32,444 bases of DNA. It comes from Candidatus Saccharibacteria bacterium CG_4_10_14_0_2_um_filter_52_9 (GTDB lineage Bacteria; Patescibacteriota; Saccharimonadia; Saccharimonadales; UBA4665). The position numbers and the translations under genes were made by a program. Below, one piece after another: positions 9,065 to 18,685 of the stretch. The number at the start of each line of letters is the position of its first letter. Position 1 is the stretch's first letter. The DNA is taken from assembly GCA_002792275.1 (NCBI GenBank), contig PFOA01000081.1, forward strand, positions 1 through 32,444, given 5' to 3'. The notes below the pieces were generated by a model. It had not been told where the DNA came from. It worked only from the letters and a program-made list of their open reading frames with translations, and did not search any database.

Positions 9065-9562
9065 TTACCCCAGTTGCCGGTAGGTGTAAAGCTGTACGCC
9101 GGCTTTTTCGGCTTCGACCGGCTTGTCGACTATTGTAAAGGCAAAACTCACAAGCTTGACCGGTTTGAATGGATATTGTATAACTTTTTTATTCAATTTC
9201 GCCATGTAGCGTGGCAATAAAAAAGTAAAGATCGCCTGCGCCTCGAGCCAGGGTTTTTGCCAGAAATCACCCCATATAATTTGCACCTGATGGCGATAAC
9301 GCCGGGTTCTGAGCCAGGCGACGGCGGCTAGCAATGGATTAAGCTCGTAGCCCACAACCCTGATGCCCTGCTTGGCGGCCGCCAGCACGACTTTGCCGTC
9401 GCCACAACCCAGTTCTAACAGCGTGTCACCGGGTTTGAGAGCCGCCAGCTCCAGAGCCGCCGCCACCTGGGGCTTTAAGGTTGGCAAATAGGGCGCGCCA
9501 AACAGTAAAACACCGGCGAAACAGACGACCAGAATGGCTACCACTATGGTCAGGAAGATCAT
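9065..9562 (-). CDS. N-terminally anchored class I SAM-dependent methyltransferase
   Basis: LKPGDTLLELGCGDGKVVLAAAKQGIRVVGYELNPLL motif I/II. Confidence 0.75.
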   Translation of the reverse strand: MIFLTIVVAILVVCFAGVLLFGAPYLPTLKPQVAAALELAALKPGDTLLELGCGDGKVVLAAAKQGIRVVGYELNPLLAAVAWLRTRRYRHQVQIIWGDFWQKPWLEAQAIFTFLLPRYMAKLNKKVIQYPFKPVKLVSFAFTIVDKPVEAEKAGVQLYTYRQLG

Positions 9563-9768
9563 TTTTGGGCTTTATTAAAGCTGGCTTTGATCTCTTTGAC
9601 CTGGTTTTCGGCTGTTTTGAGGTACTTTTCGAGGGCAGTAACCAGTTCCAGGCCGCGGCGGTAGTGTTCCAGGGCTACGTCGACATCCAGGTCTTCGCGC
9701 TGTAACTCATTCATAATGCCGTCGAGCTCGGCTTTGAGGCTTTCGTATGTGGATGCAGGCTTGGTCAT
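9559..9768 (-). CDS. xseB: Exodeoxyribonuclease VII small subunit
   Basis: SYESLKAELDGIMNELQREDLDVDVALEHYRRGLELV; ATGA overlaps with neighbours. Confidence 0.9.
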   Translation of the reverse strand: MTKPASTYESLKAELDGIMNELQREDLDVDVALEHYRRGLELVTALEKYLKTAENQVKEIKASFNKAQK

Positions 9769-10901
9769 GATTTAATCCCTTCCGTGCCTTTTACGGTGGC
9801 TGTAAAGCTGCCGTCGGCCAGTTGTACGTCCACTATACCACCCGCCCCCAGGGCGCCGGCCCGGCGGACTGCCCGGCCTTGACTGCGTACAATGGCGTAA
9901 CCGCGGCGTAATATTGAGGCCGGATTCAGGGCTTCCAACAAAGTTATCTGGCTATTTATGCCTGCTTTGGCCTGTTCCAGCAGCTGCAACACTGTACGGC
10001 TCATAGCCTCGGTTTGCTGCTCCAGGCCGCCCCGGGCAGTTTGGATATGGTAACGACCAGCCTGCTCAAGTTGCCCGGCGGTTGCCCGCAGTGCCGCCAA
10101 CACCTCTGTTCTATCCGGCACCAGCAGTTCGGCGGCATTACTGGGGGTACTAGCGCGTTGGTCGGCGGCCAGTTCGGCTAAGGACAGGTCGATTTCATGG
10201 CCGATGGCCACCAACGTCGGTACACGGCTGGCGGCTACGGCACGCGTGACCTGCTCGCTACTAAAGGCCGCCAGATCCTCGGCACTGCCGCCACCCCTGA
10301 TGATAATCAGCGTTTCGGGCGGCTGGGGCCGGCCGTTGAACTGCTCGATAGCCGCCGTGATCTGAGCCGGAGCAACTTCGCCCTGCACCTGCACGTCAAT
10401 CAATTCCACCTCCAGGCCGCGCCAGCGAACATCCAGAATCTTTATAAAGTCGGCGTAGGCCGCCGATTGCTTAGAGGTAATCAGCCCTATCCGAGCCGGT
10501 GGATACGGCAGGCTCCGCTTGCGGGCTTCATCAAACAAGCCCTCGGCGGTTAGTTTGGCCTGTAACAGCTGGGCGGCGCGCTTAATCGTCCCCTCGCCCA
10601 CCGGCTGGATGGTCTGAACATTGACACTGAAACCGTATAAATTATGCAGTTTGGGCAAGCCGCGGACTTTGAGCATCATGCCGTCTTCCAGCGGTCCGGG
10701 CAGTTGGTAAACCGTGCCAAAGAACTTTACGCTGGAGAACTCGTCCTTGAGGTCAAAATAGACCCAGCGGTTTTTACTGACCCGCAAATTGGCCAGCTCG
10801 CCGACAATAACCACGCCCGAATAGGCATATTCCAGCGCCTGGTTGAGCAGAGCCACAAAGTCGCTGACACTCAGTTCAACCGCCGGCGCCTCAGTCGCCA
10901 T
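9765..10901 (-). CDS. xseA: Exodeoxyribonuclease VII large subunit
   Basis: VGELANLRVSKNRWVYFDLKDE, RIGLITSKQSAAYADFIKIL, LIIIRGGGSAEDLAAF, AIGHEIDLSLAELAADQRASTPSNAAELL. Confidence 0.93.
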   Translation of the reverse strand: MATEAPAVELSVSDFVALLNQALEYAYSGVVIVGELANLRVSKNRWVYFDLKDEFSSVKFFGTVYQLPGPLEDGMMLKVRGLPKLHNLYGFSVNVQTIQPVGEGTIKRAAQLLQAKLTAEGLFDEARKRSLPYPPARIGLITSKQSAAYADFIKILDVRWRGLEVELIDVQVQGEVAPAQITAAIEQFNGRPQPPETLIIIRGGGSAEDLAAFSSEQVTRAVAASRVPTLVAIGHEIDLSLAELAADQRASTPSNAAELLVPDRTEVLAALRATAGQLEQAGRYHIQTARGGLEQQTEAMSRTVLQLLEQAKAGINSQITLLEALNPASILRRGYAIVRSQGRAVRRAGALGAGGIVDVQLADGSFTATVKGTEGIKS

Positions 10902-11958
10902 CGAGCACTCCCGGCACTTGCTGTTTGTTCTGGCGCAGGGTCTGCAAATACAGATAATACCCCGGCGGAATCTGAATCAGAGTGTTAACGATGCGATACA
11001 TAACAATTACCGGCAGACTGATGCGGGCCGGCACGCCGGTGCTGGCCAGCACGGCTGTCATCAAGGCCTCGTAGATGCCGATGCCGCCTGGCAATACCGA
11101 GATCAGGCCGGCAAAATTAGCAATCGCGTAGGCCAGAATCACTGAGCCGATATTAACCAGATGGCCGAAGGCCAGAAAGACCACATAAATCGCCATGACT
11201 TCGGTGACATTGGCCAACAAGGCATACAAAAACGGTTTGCCTAGCTGGCGATAACTCTTTTTAATCTCGATGTAATTTTCATGAAAATCATCAATTATCT
11301 GGTGAGCGCGGCCGATATTAAAGGTTTCCGGGTGTTTGGGTCGCACCAGCTGGATCACCCGGTTCAGCGCCTTGGCAGAATTGGTAAAGAAGTTATTGAT
11401 CCGACTCTTGCTCTCCACAACGTAAAAGAAGCCAATGGTGCCCACTAACAGCAATGTGGACAGCGATCCGGCCACCAGAATAACCAGATTGTTCACCCGC
11501 CCCATCACCGCCAGAGCCAGCAATCCAAACACAATCAACAGTTCAAACGACAGGAACGTCAGCGCCAGTTTCATAAAATGCACCAGCGTGGCCTTACTGC
11601 CGGTGAGCCGCTCGCCATCACGTAGCCGCAGGCTGAAATATGACAGCCCGGTTACGCCGCCACTCGGGAAGACATGATTGACGAAATTCAGCTCCAAAGA
11701 GGCTTTATAGAGGTACTTATACTCAAGTTTGTTGCCGACGATACCGAACAGCTGCTGGTACAGCCGCGCCTGGGCATGATAATTTAGTGCCTCAACCGGG
11801 ATAATCAGCAGCAGCGCCCAAGCATGTACCCTAAACAAATTGCCAAAAGTATCGGCCAGCTGATGCCGAATAGCAAAGACCAGCACTACCAGCGCGGCCA
11901 GCGTTACCAGATTCAGAATCAACTTCCACCGCCGCTTCAACCAGCCGTCTTTACTCAT
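10891..11958 (-). CDS. Lysylphosphatidylglycerol synthase TM region/UPF0104-like (flippase-like) membrane protein
   Basis: Multiple TMs; FPSGGVTGLSYFSLRL and VLPGGIGIYEALMTAVL motifs. Confidence 0.75.
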   Translation of the reverse strand: MSKDGWLKRRWKLILNLVTLAALVVLVFAIRHQLADTFGNLFRVHAWALLLIIPVEALNYHAQARLYQQLFGIVGNKLEYKYLYKASLELNFVNHVFPSGGVTGLSYFSLRLRDGERLTGSKATLVHFMKLALTFLSFELLIVFGLLALAVMGRVNNLVILVAGSLSTLLLVGTIGFFYVVESKSRINNFFTNSAKALNRVIQLVRPKHPETFNIGRAHQIIDDFHENYIEIKKSYRQLGKPFLYALLANVTEVMAIYVVFLAFGHLVNIGSVILAYAIANFAGLISVLPGGIGIYEALMTAVLASTGVPARISLPVIVMYRIVNTLIQIPPGYYLYLQTLRQNKQQVPGVLDGD

Positions 11959-11994
11959 TGCCCCTATTATACCCGACAGGTTACACTGATAGAT

Positions 11995-13236
11995 ATGCAG
12001 AGTTTATTAGTTTTGGGGCGGCAGCCGGCGCTTGGCTTGGCAGAGCTGGAGAGCCTGTATGGTGCCGACAAGCTGAAGGCCGTTGGCAAACACGCCGCGA
12101 TTGTCGATGTTGACCCCTGTATGCTGGCCTTTGACCGGCTGGGCGGCAGTGTTAAGTTTTGCCGCTTGCTGACGACTCTTGATACGACTGATTGGCGAAA
12201 AATTGAGAAGTTTTTGCTGGAAGTTTCGCCGGAACACAGTCAAAAGATGCCGGAAGGCAAAATGCAACTCGGGCTGAGCCTGTACGGCTTTAATGAGAAT
12301 CTGAAACGGATCGAAGCCACTGGTTTGAACCTAAAGAAAGCCATCCGCGCCACCGGCCGCTCGGTGCGGCTGATACCGAATAAAGCCGCCGAACTCAACG
12401 CCGCCCAGGTCATCCACAACAAACTGACCGGACCGACCGGCTGGGAACTGGTTTTTATCCGCGACGGCGATAAAACGGTGATTGCCCAGACGGTTAAAGT
12501 TCAGGATATCGAGGCCTATACCCGCCGTGACCGCGAACGTCCCAAACGCGACGCCAAAGTCGGAATGCTACCTCCTAAACTGGCTCAGGTGATTGTTAAT
12601 CTTGGCGCCGGCAAACTGCCCGGGGACAAACTGGAATCGATCTGCGACATTCCGGCCGGACAGCCGATTCCTCGCAAGTTGCTAGGCCAGACAGTGCTGG
12701 ATCCCTTCTGCGGCACCGGAGTATTGCTGCAGGAAGCCCTGCTGATGGGTTATGACATCGTGGGCACAGATCTGGAATCGCGCATGATTGACTACAGTAA
12801 GGTCAATCTGGAGTGGCTGGGCGAGCTGTATGATTTGCCAGCTCAGGATTATCCGCTGGCAGTGGCCGACGCCACCGCTTATGACTGGCGCCAGACGCCC
12901 TTCGACTTTGTGGCCGCCGAGGCCTACCTTGGCCGACCCTTCACTGCCCGACCCGACCCACAAACTTTAGCGCAGACCATTGCCGACTGTAATTTAATTA
13001 TTAAGAAGTTCTTAAATAACCTTGGCGGCCAGATTGAATTCGGCACCCGTTTAAGCCTGGCTGTTCCCGCCTGGCAGGTCAGAAACGGCGAGTTCAAGTA
13101 TCTGCCCCTGATTGACTCCTTAAGCGATTTGGGCTATAATCGGGTAATATTCGAGCGTGTTCAGGACAAAGATTTGCTCTACTATCGAGAAGACCAAATC
13201 GTTGCCCGACAGCTCCTAGTAATCACAAGGAAGTAA
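11995..13236 (+). CDS. TRM11/THUMP-like RNA or DNA methyltransferase
   Basis: LGQTVLDPFCGTGVLLQEALLMGYDIVGTDLESRMIDYSKVNLEWL; start placed at MQSLLVLGRQPALGLAELESLYG, 7 nt after TACACT. Confidence 0.75.
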   Translation: MQSLLVLGRQPALGLAELESLYGADKLKAVGKHAAIVDVDPCMLAFDRLGGSVKFCRLLTTLDTTDWRKIEKFLLEVSPEHSQKMPEGKMQLGLSLYGFNENLKRIEATGLNLKKAIRATGRSVRLIPNKAAELNAAQVIHNKLTGPTGWELVFIRDGDKTVIAQTVKVQDIEAYTRRDRERPKRDAKVGMLPPKLAQVIVNLGAGKLPGDKLESICDIPAGQPIPRKLLGQTVLDPFCGTGVLLQEALLMGYDIVGTDLESRMIDYSKVNLEWLGELYDLPAQDYPLAVADATAYDWRQTPFDFVAAEAYLGRPFTARPDPQTLAQTIADCNLIIKKFLNNLGGQIEFGTRLSLAVPAWQVRNGEFKYLPLIDSLSDLGYNRVIFERVQDKDLLYYREDQIVARQLLVITRK

Positions 13237-13237
13237 C

Positions 13238-13510
13238 ATGGCACATGTAAAAGCTGGCGGTACAGCCAAAAACGTTCACGATAGTCCCGGCCAGCGCCTA
13301 GGCGTTAAGCTGTTTGGCGGCCAAAAGGTCAAAGTCGGTCAGGTTATCGTTCGCCAAATCGGCCTCACCAAGCGCGCCGGCAAAGGCACCAAGCTCAGCC
13401 GCAACTTTACCATTCACGCTGCCCGCGACGGCGTAGTTAACTTCCAAACCCGCCGGGTTCGTACTTTTAGCGGCCGCTCAGTCGCCCGCACCGAAGTCAC
13501 TGTCGAATAA
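13238..13510 (+). CDS. rpmA: 50S ribosomal protein L27
   Basis: MAHVKAGGTAKNVHDSPGQRLGVKLFGGQKVKVGQVIVRQ. Confidence 0.92.
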   Translation: MAHVKAGGTAKNVHDSPGQRLGVKLFGGQKVKVGQVIVRQIGLTKRAGKGTKLSRNFTIHAARDGVVNFQTRRVRTFSGRSVARTEVTVE

Positions 13511-13894
13511 TTAAAGCTGTTCTTGATGAATGGCGTTGTGCTGAGCCATCAGGGCATCCTGGGATTGCACGGTGTTATGCAAGCCGATAGCGCTCTGAAC
13601 ACCGCCAATGATTTTAAGCGCTACGCCAGGTGCCTCTAAGGCAACCGCTACCCCGCTCATGTAAAGCGCATTCGCCCCTACATAACGCCTAAATGTTTGG
13701 CGATAGTTTTCATCTTCTTGGCTAATAATGGATTCGCCTATATTTCGCTTAAGGCGAGCAAAAGGATGAGTTTTGTCGGCGTTTTCCTCGGCTAAACGAC
13801 GTCCAAGAGCTGAGATACGAGCACGCAAGCCGCTTTGTTCGGGCTGGGTTTCTGGCATTGATGCCTGAAGATCTTCGAGTTTGATTTCAATCAT
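13511..13894 (-). CDS. Hypothetical protein
   Basis: 127-aa ORF with TATATT 6 nt upstream of ATG. Confidence 0.5.
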   Translation of the reverse strand: MIEIKLEDLQASMPETQPEQSGLRARISALGRRLAEENADKTHPFARLKRNIGESIISQEDENYRQTFRRYVGANALYMSGVAVALEAPGVALKIIGGVQSAIGLHNTVQSQDALMAQHNAIHQEQL

Positions 13895-13980
13895 AACACT
13901 AATATAGCATAAGCGGCTTTGAATGTGCTAGTGTTGATACAAGTGTCCTATATGTTTAGTGGGTCGACCCTGGCCTACGT

Positions 13981-14388
13981 TTATGGGCCGAGGTGGTGGC
14001 GGATGCGTTCGATGACGTCGGCGATGACGACTTGGGATTTGACGAGGTAGTCGTCTGCTCCGAGGGATTGAGCGCGTTCTTTATCGCTCTCCTGGCTGAG
14101 AGCGGTGAGCATAATAATTTTGAGATTGGCGGTTTCTGGCGTGTTGCGCAAAATATCGAGCACATCAAAGCCGCTGACTTTGGGCATCATAACATCCAGG
14201 ACGACTAGGTCGGGATGATAGCTGAGCGCGGTGGCCAGGGCTTCTTCGCCATTGGCCGTGCGGCGAACCTCAAAACCCTCGGACTGGAGGCGGGTTACAT
14301 AAACATTGGCCAGCGAGTCGTCGTCTTCAACCAGTAAAATACGTTTGGGATGGCCGGCAGGTGCCGGCGGTGTCGGGTTCGGATCCAT
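13981..14388 (-). CDS. Response regulator receiver protein (intact)
   Basis: RILLVEDDDSLANVY...PDLVVLDVMMPKVSGFDVL...IIMLTALS...DDYLVKSQ. Confidence 0.88.
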   Translation of the reverse strand: MDPNPTPPAPAGHPKRILLVEDDDSLANVYVTRLQSEGFEVRRTANGEEALATALSYHPDLVVLDVMMPKVSGFDVLDILRNTPETANLKIIMLTALSQESDKERAQSLGADDYLVKSQVVIADVIERIRHHLGP

Positions 14389-14425
14389 GAAGCTTATGGT
14401 AGCCCAGATATGGGCAAATGGCAAC

Positions 14426-16027
14426 TTATAGGAGGGCTTTGATGAAACCGTCGAACATGGGGTGTGGGCGGTTTGGGCGGCTCTTGAATTCAGGGTGGAA
14501 TTGGCTGGCTAGCAGGAATGGATGGTCGACGCCTTCGATGACTTCTACCAGATTATTCTCGGGATTAATACCAGTAGCCTTGATGCCCCATGCTTCGAAT
14601 TGGTCGCGGTAATGATTATTACACTCGCCGCGGTGGCGGTGGCGTTCAACAATCTTGGTGGTGCCGTAGGTTTTAGCGGCCAGACTACCCTTTTCCAGCT
14701 GGCAGTTGTAGTCGCCCAGGCGCATGGTGCCGCCGGTCATGTGCTTGTCGACTTGGTCGGCCATGGTGGTGATTACCAGGTTTTTGGTGTCGGGGTCGAG
14801 TTCGAAAGTATTGGCGTCTACCAGACCGGCGTTACGAGCAGCGGCAATAACAGCCATCTGTAAACCGAGGCACAGACCCAGGTATGGCAACTTGGTTTTG
14901 AGCGAATACTGGGCGGCTTTGATCTTGCCTTCCAGACCGCGCTGGCCGAAGCCACCGGGCACGACAATGCCGTCGTAACCTTTTAGCTCAGGCTCGATAT
15001 TGGTACCCGGCTCGTCAAATTTGGAAGCGTCGATCCAGGTGATGTCGACACCGCAATCGTTGCGCCAGGCGGCGGCTTTGAGCGCTTCGAAGACTGACAT
15101 GTAGGTGTCGGTGTTGTCCATGTACTTGGCCACAAAGCCGACTTTGAGTTTGCGGTCGTGTTTGGCGGTGGCCAGTTTGACTACTTCGCGCCAGTCTTTC
15201 AGGTCGGGCTTCTTCACTTTGAGATTAAGATGATCGGCGATAACGTCGGCGATGCCGGTGTCTTCCAGGGTCAGCGGTACTTCGTAGATGGTCTCGGCAT
15301 TGGGCAGTGGCGCAATCGCTTCTACCGGCACGCCGCTGAACAGACTGAGCTTGCTGATGACGGCCTCGCTGGCCGGCCTCTCACTGCGGGCTACCAGGAT
15401 GTCGGGCGCGATGCCCAGGCCACGCAGTTCGCGAACCGAGTTCTGCGCCGGCTTGGTTTTGGTTTCGTTGCTGGCACCCAGGTATGGCAGGTAGACAACG
15501 TGGACGTAGGCGCAGTTTTGCAGGCCAACTTTGAGCCCCATTTCGCGGATGGCCTCGATAAACGATAGGGATTCGTAATCGCCGACAGTGCCGCCGATTT
15601 CAACAATGTGCACGTCGTAGCCGGCGCCGGCATTGGCAATCCAATCCTGAATCGCCCCTGTTACGTGCGGGATAATCTGAACGTCGTCACCCTCGAATTT
15701 GCCGGCTCGTTCATCCTGGATAAGTTTGAGCAATACGCGGCCGCTCATCAGTGAGCTGGCGCTGGTCATTTCTTCGTCTACAAAACGTTCGTAGTGGCCA
15801 AGATCGAGGTCAGTTTCAGCACCGTCTTTAGTAACAAAACATTCGCCGTGCTCGCGGGGATTGAGCAAACCGGCGTCAACGTTCAGATACGGATCACATT
15901 TTTGGAGGTTAACTTTGAGGCCGCGGGCTTTGAGGAGGTTGCCAATCGAGGCGGCGGTGATACCCTTTCCTAATCCGGAAAGCACGCCTCCTGTTACAAA
16001 CACATATTTAGTCGCTTTGGCAGCCAC
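14426..16027 (-). CDS. pyrG: CTP synthase
   Basis: KYVFVTGGVLSGLGKGITAASIGNLLKARGLKVNLQKCDPYLNVDAG; GATase domain PYLGLCLGLQMAVIAAARN; GTG start. Confidence 0.96.
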   Translation of the reverse strand: MAAKATKYVFVTGGVLSGLGKGITAASIGNLLKARGLKVNLQKCDPYLNVDAGLLNPREHGECFVTKDGAETDLDLGHYERFVDEEMTSASSLMSGRVLLKLIQDERAGKFEGDDVQIIPHVTGAIQDWIANAGAGYDVHIVEIGGTVGDYESLSFIEAIREMGLKVGLQNCAYVHVVYLPYLGASNETKTKPAQNSVRELRGLGIAPDILVARSERPASEAVISKLSLFSGVPVEAIAPLPNAETIYEVPLTLEDTGIADVIADHLNLKVKKPDLKDWREVVKLATAKHDRKLKVGFVAKYMDNTDTYMSVFEALKAAAWRNDCGVDITWIDASKFDEPGTNIEPELKGYDGIVVPGGFGQRGLEGKIKAAQYSLKTKLPYLGLCLGLQMAVIAAARNAGLVDANTFELDPDTKNLVITTMADQVDKHMTGGTMRLGDYNCQLEKGSLAAKTYGTTKIVERHRHRGECNNHYRDQFEAWGIKATGINPENNLVEVIEGVDHPFLLASQFHPEFKSRPNRPHPMFDGFIKALL

Positions 16028-16084
16028 TGTTCTAACCTCAATTCTTAATCTCTTATGCTACCCTATTTGACCCCTGCTGGCAAA

Positions 16085-17293
16085 TTATTGTTTGGCGGCC
16101 AGGTAGGCTTGGGCGGCCTGGAGCTGGGTGTCGGTGCCGGCTTTGGCGTCAGCGTCGCTGATTTTGACTATTTTGTCGGGGGTGACGCCTTTGTGGTTAA
16201 TGTTCTGGCCGTTGGGGCGGTACCAGCTGGCGACGGTGACCTTGAGTTGGGAGCCGTCACCGAAGTTAATCAGCTGCTGAACAACACCCTTGCCGTAGCT
16301 TTTTTCGCCTATCAGGTAGGCCTGGTTGTTGTCGTGCAAGGCGCCGGCCATGATTTCGGAGGCGCTGGCACTGCCGCCGTCAATCAATACAACCGTCGGG
16401 ATGCCGGTCAGAATGTTACCGCCCACGGAAGTACTGCTATCAGTTGTCCGGTTGCCCTGTTTTTCGTCGAGAACTTTCTGGCCTGGCGGTAACCACAGGC
16501 TGGAAACTTTAATAGCGGCATCCAGCAGGCCACCCGGGTCATTACGCATATCCAGGATGATGCCTTTTACGTTCTGACTCTTGAACTGCTCGGCGGCTTT
16601 TTGAGCCAGGCCAACGGTGTCCGGCGAAAATGAGGTGATTTGCAGGTAGCCTATATTGCCATCGAGCGTTTTACTCTTAACGCTGGGCAGATTAATGTCC
16701 TGGCGGGTGATGTTGAAGTCAAGTGACTGTTTATGGTCGCGCACAATTTGTAATTTAACCTGGGTGTTCTTGGGGCCGCGGATTTTGCTGACGGCTTCGT
16801 CGACCGACATACCGCTGGTAGTGGTGCCGTTAATGGAGGCAATGATGTCTTTGGGTTTAAGGCCAGCCTTAGCGGCCGGCAGGTCGTCTATGGGGGCGAT
16901 GACTTCCAGGTTGCCGTCGGCATCCTGCCCGAGCTGGGCGCCGATGCCGCTGAAAGAATTATTCAGCTGGTCGCTGAAGTCTTTGGCTTCTTTAGGCGTA
17001 AAATAAACCGTGTAGGGATCTTTGGTAGCCGTGGCCAGGCCGTGCTTCAGGCCATCCTGGAGTTGTTGGGCACTGAGCTTTCCATCGTAATTGTCTTTTA
17101 TAGATCGATAGAGCTGGTCGACTCCGGTGTAATCAAGTCGATTAGGCAAGCTACCGTTTACTGATGAATGGCGCTGAAGATCAATCCGGCCATTGCCGAC
17201 ATTCACTCCGGCCAGGAAAATAGCTGCAATCAGTAGTAGATTGGCTGTGCGGCGTGCCCAACGGCGGCCTTTACCCTTTGTTTTTAATCCCAT
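16085..17293 (-). CDS. S41 family C-terminal processing peptidase (CtpA-like, PDZ domain)
   Basis: FSGIGAQLGQDADGNLEVIAPIDDLPAAKAGLKPKDIIASINGTTT; IILDMRNDPGGLLDAAIKVSSLWL; IDGGSASASEIMAGAL. Confidence 0.9.
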   Translation of the reverse strand: MGLKTKGKGRRWARRTANLLLIAAIFLAGVNVGNGRIDLQRHSSVNGSLPNRLDYTGVDQLYRSIKDNYDGKLSAQQLQDGLKHGLATATKDPYTVYFTPKEAKDFSDQLNNSFSGIGAQLGQDADGNLEVIAPIDDLPAAKAGLKPKDIIASINGTTTSGMSVDEAVSKIRGPKNTQVKLQIVRDHKQSLDFNITRQDINLPSVKSKTLDGNIGYLQITSFSPDTVGLAQKAAEQFKSQNVKGIILDMRNDPGGLLDAAIKVSSLWLPPGQKVLDEKQGNRTTDSSTSVGGNILTGIPTVVLIDGGSASASEIMAGALHDNNQAYLIGEKSYGKGVVQQLINFGDGSQLKVTVASWYRPNGQNINHKGVTPDKIVKISDADAKAGTDTQLQAAQAYLAAKQ

Positions 17294-17336
17294 TGCCACC
17301 AAGTATAGCAAATATTGGTGCCTTCGTTTTGACTAC

Positions 17337-17361
17337 TGTATAAAGTGATACACTTTATACA
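17337..17361. repeat. 25-bp palindrome TGTATAAAGTG-ATA-CACTTTATACA, copy 2
   Basis: Exact reverse complement of the 6510-6534 element; between the CHAP gene and ctpA. Confidence 0.85.
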
Positions 17362-17368
17362 CCTGTTA

Positions 17369-17388
17369 GGTACACTTTGTGTATCACC
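17369..17388. repeat. Imperfect palindrome GGTACAC-TTT-GTGTATCACC
   Basis: TACAC/GTGTA arms; resembles GTACAC-ACT-GTGTAC at 28828-28842. Confidence 0.5.
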
Positions 17389-17392
17389 TTAT

Positions 17393-17415
17393 CAACCCTG
17401 CGAAACGCAGGGTTG
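17393..17415. repeat. Hairpin CAACCCTGCG-AAA-CGCAGGGTTG
   Basis: Perfect 10-bp stem, 3-nt loop; 3' of the CHAP gene; no U-tract on the minus strand. Confidence 0.7.
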
Positions 17416-17446
17416 GGACGGCGACCAAAAAGCGCAAAAAATAGTC

Positions 17447-18589
17447 CTAGAAGTGGATGAAACGTAATCCACCCGGACTGATTGTATTAGTGGAGTAACG
17501 GCCGCTGAAATCGGTATTGTACTGGCTGATATTTATGGTGCCGTTAGAGTTGACGCTTTCGACGTACATAGAATGCCCCCAGCCACCGGAATTGCTTATA
17601 GCAACGTCGCCAGCCTGTGGGTTGTCATCAACCGGTATGCCAGCATTCTGAGCATTGTTGCCGGGTCGCCCGGTCCAGGGCCGTTCAAATGCCCATTGCC
17701 AAGCATCACCAACACCGCCCCAATACGGCATGTAGCGGCCGGAAGCGGCGACGCGGAAGGCGGTGTAACTGACGCATTCGCGGTTATACATACCCCAGTT
17801 ATCTAGAACTGAATCCTTGTCTATTTCGCACCACTTGGCTGGATAGCCCCCACCACATGCAGCGCCGTTGCCGGCGCCGCCGATGAAGCGGGAGTTGGCG
17901 GCAATCTGCTGACGCCGCAGTTCGGCAATCGCACCGGAGTTGACCGAAATTTGCTGATTATAAGCCACCTGCTGGCCTTCATTATAGGCCAATAATTGCT
18001 GTTGTTGATACTGGGCGGCGCCAAGCTGGTCATTCTGTTGCTTTTGTGAATTGACCAGTACGTCGAGGTCGGCTTTCTGTTTCTGTAGCTGGGCTTGTAA
18101 GGCCGCTATTTGTTTGATGCCGATGTCGATTTTGTTTTGCACGGTGGTGCGATACTCTTCACGGTCGACATAATCACTGAGGTTTTTGCTGGTCGCCAGC
18201 TCCTCGATAGTGCTGAGCTGGCCATCAATGTACATCGTCTTGATGTCTTCACCCAAGAATTTCTTTTGCTGGTCGATCTTGGCCTGGGCTTCGTTAATTT
18301 GTTGCTGTAGGCTGGCCTGCTGAGCCAGGTTGGCGTTAAGGGCGGCCTGCAAGGCGCTGATCTGGGCTTGTAGCTGATTGATAGCACCCTGGTAACTGCC
18401 CGCCTGATTAGCCAAGTTATTGACCAGGCTCTGGGCATCATTATTCTGGACTCTTAGGGCGTTGATCTGCTCATCAAACTGATCGGCGTGGGCAATCGAT
18501 GCTCCGCCGGCTATGCCAAGCGCCGCCAGCACCAGGATGAAGGCGCGTACACGAATTAAAACCGTCTTTGAAAATTTTTGTTTGGGCAT
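17447..18589 (-). CDS. PcsB-like secreted peptidoglycan hydrolase: coiled coil plus CHAP domain
   Basis: Signal peptide (VLIRVRAFILVLAALGIAGGASIAHA), long Q/A-rich coiled coil, C-terminal NRECVSYTAFRVAASG...AGDVAISNSGGWGHSMYVESVNSNGTINISQYN. Confidence 0.88.
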   Translation of the reverse strand: MPKQKFSKTVLIRVRAFILVLAALGIAGGASIAHADQFDEQINALRVQNNDAQSLVNNLANQAGSYQGAINQLQAQISALQAALNANLAQQASLQQQINEAQAKIDQQKKFLGEDIKTMYIDGQLSTIEELATSKNLSDYVDREEYRTTVQNKIDIGIKQIAALQAQLQKQKADLDVLVNSQKQQNDQLGAAQYQQQQLLAYNEGQQVAYNQQISVNSGAIAELRRQQIAANSRFIGGAGNGAACGGGYPAKWCEIDKDSVLDNWGMYNRECVSYTAFRVAASGRYMPYWGGVGDAWQWAFERPWTGRPGNNAQNAGIPVDDNPQAGDVAISNSGGWGHSMYVESVNSNGTINISQYNTDFSGRYSTNTISPGGLRFIHF

Positions 18590-18685
18590 AGTTTTTGTTT
18601 GCTTTATGCGTGATCCAATTATACCATGTGACGTCAAATCCTACCCCCTCTTTGTGGTGCTAAATGCTGATTTAGACTTTGTGAC

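Noticed and set aside
11824-13236. 470-aa version of the TRM11-like gene starting at 11824
   Set aside because: The first 57 residues are antisense to the flippase gene; the start at 11995 has an appropriate -10 and matches the expected N-terminus.
17393-17415. CAACCCTGCG hairpin as a classic rho-independent terminator
   Set aside because: Strong stem but no U-tract follows on the minus strand; left as an unexplained hairpin.
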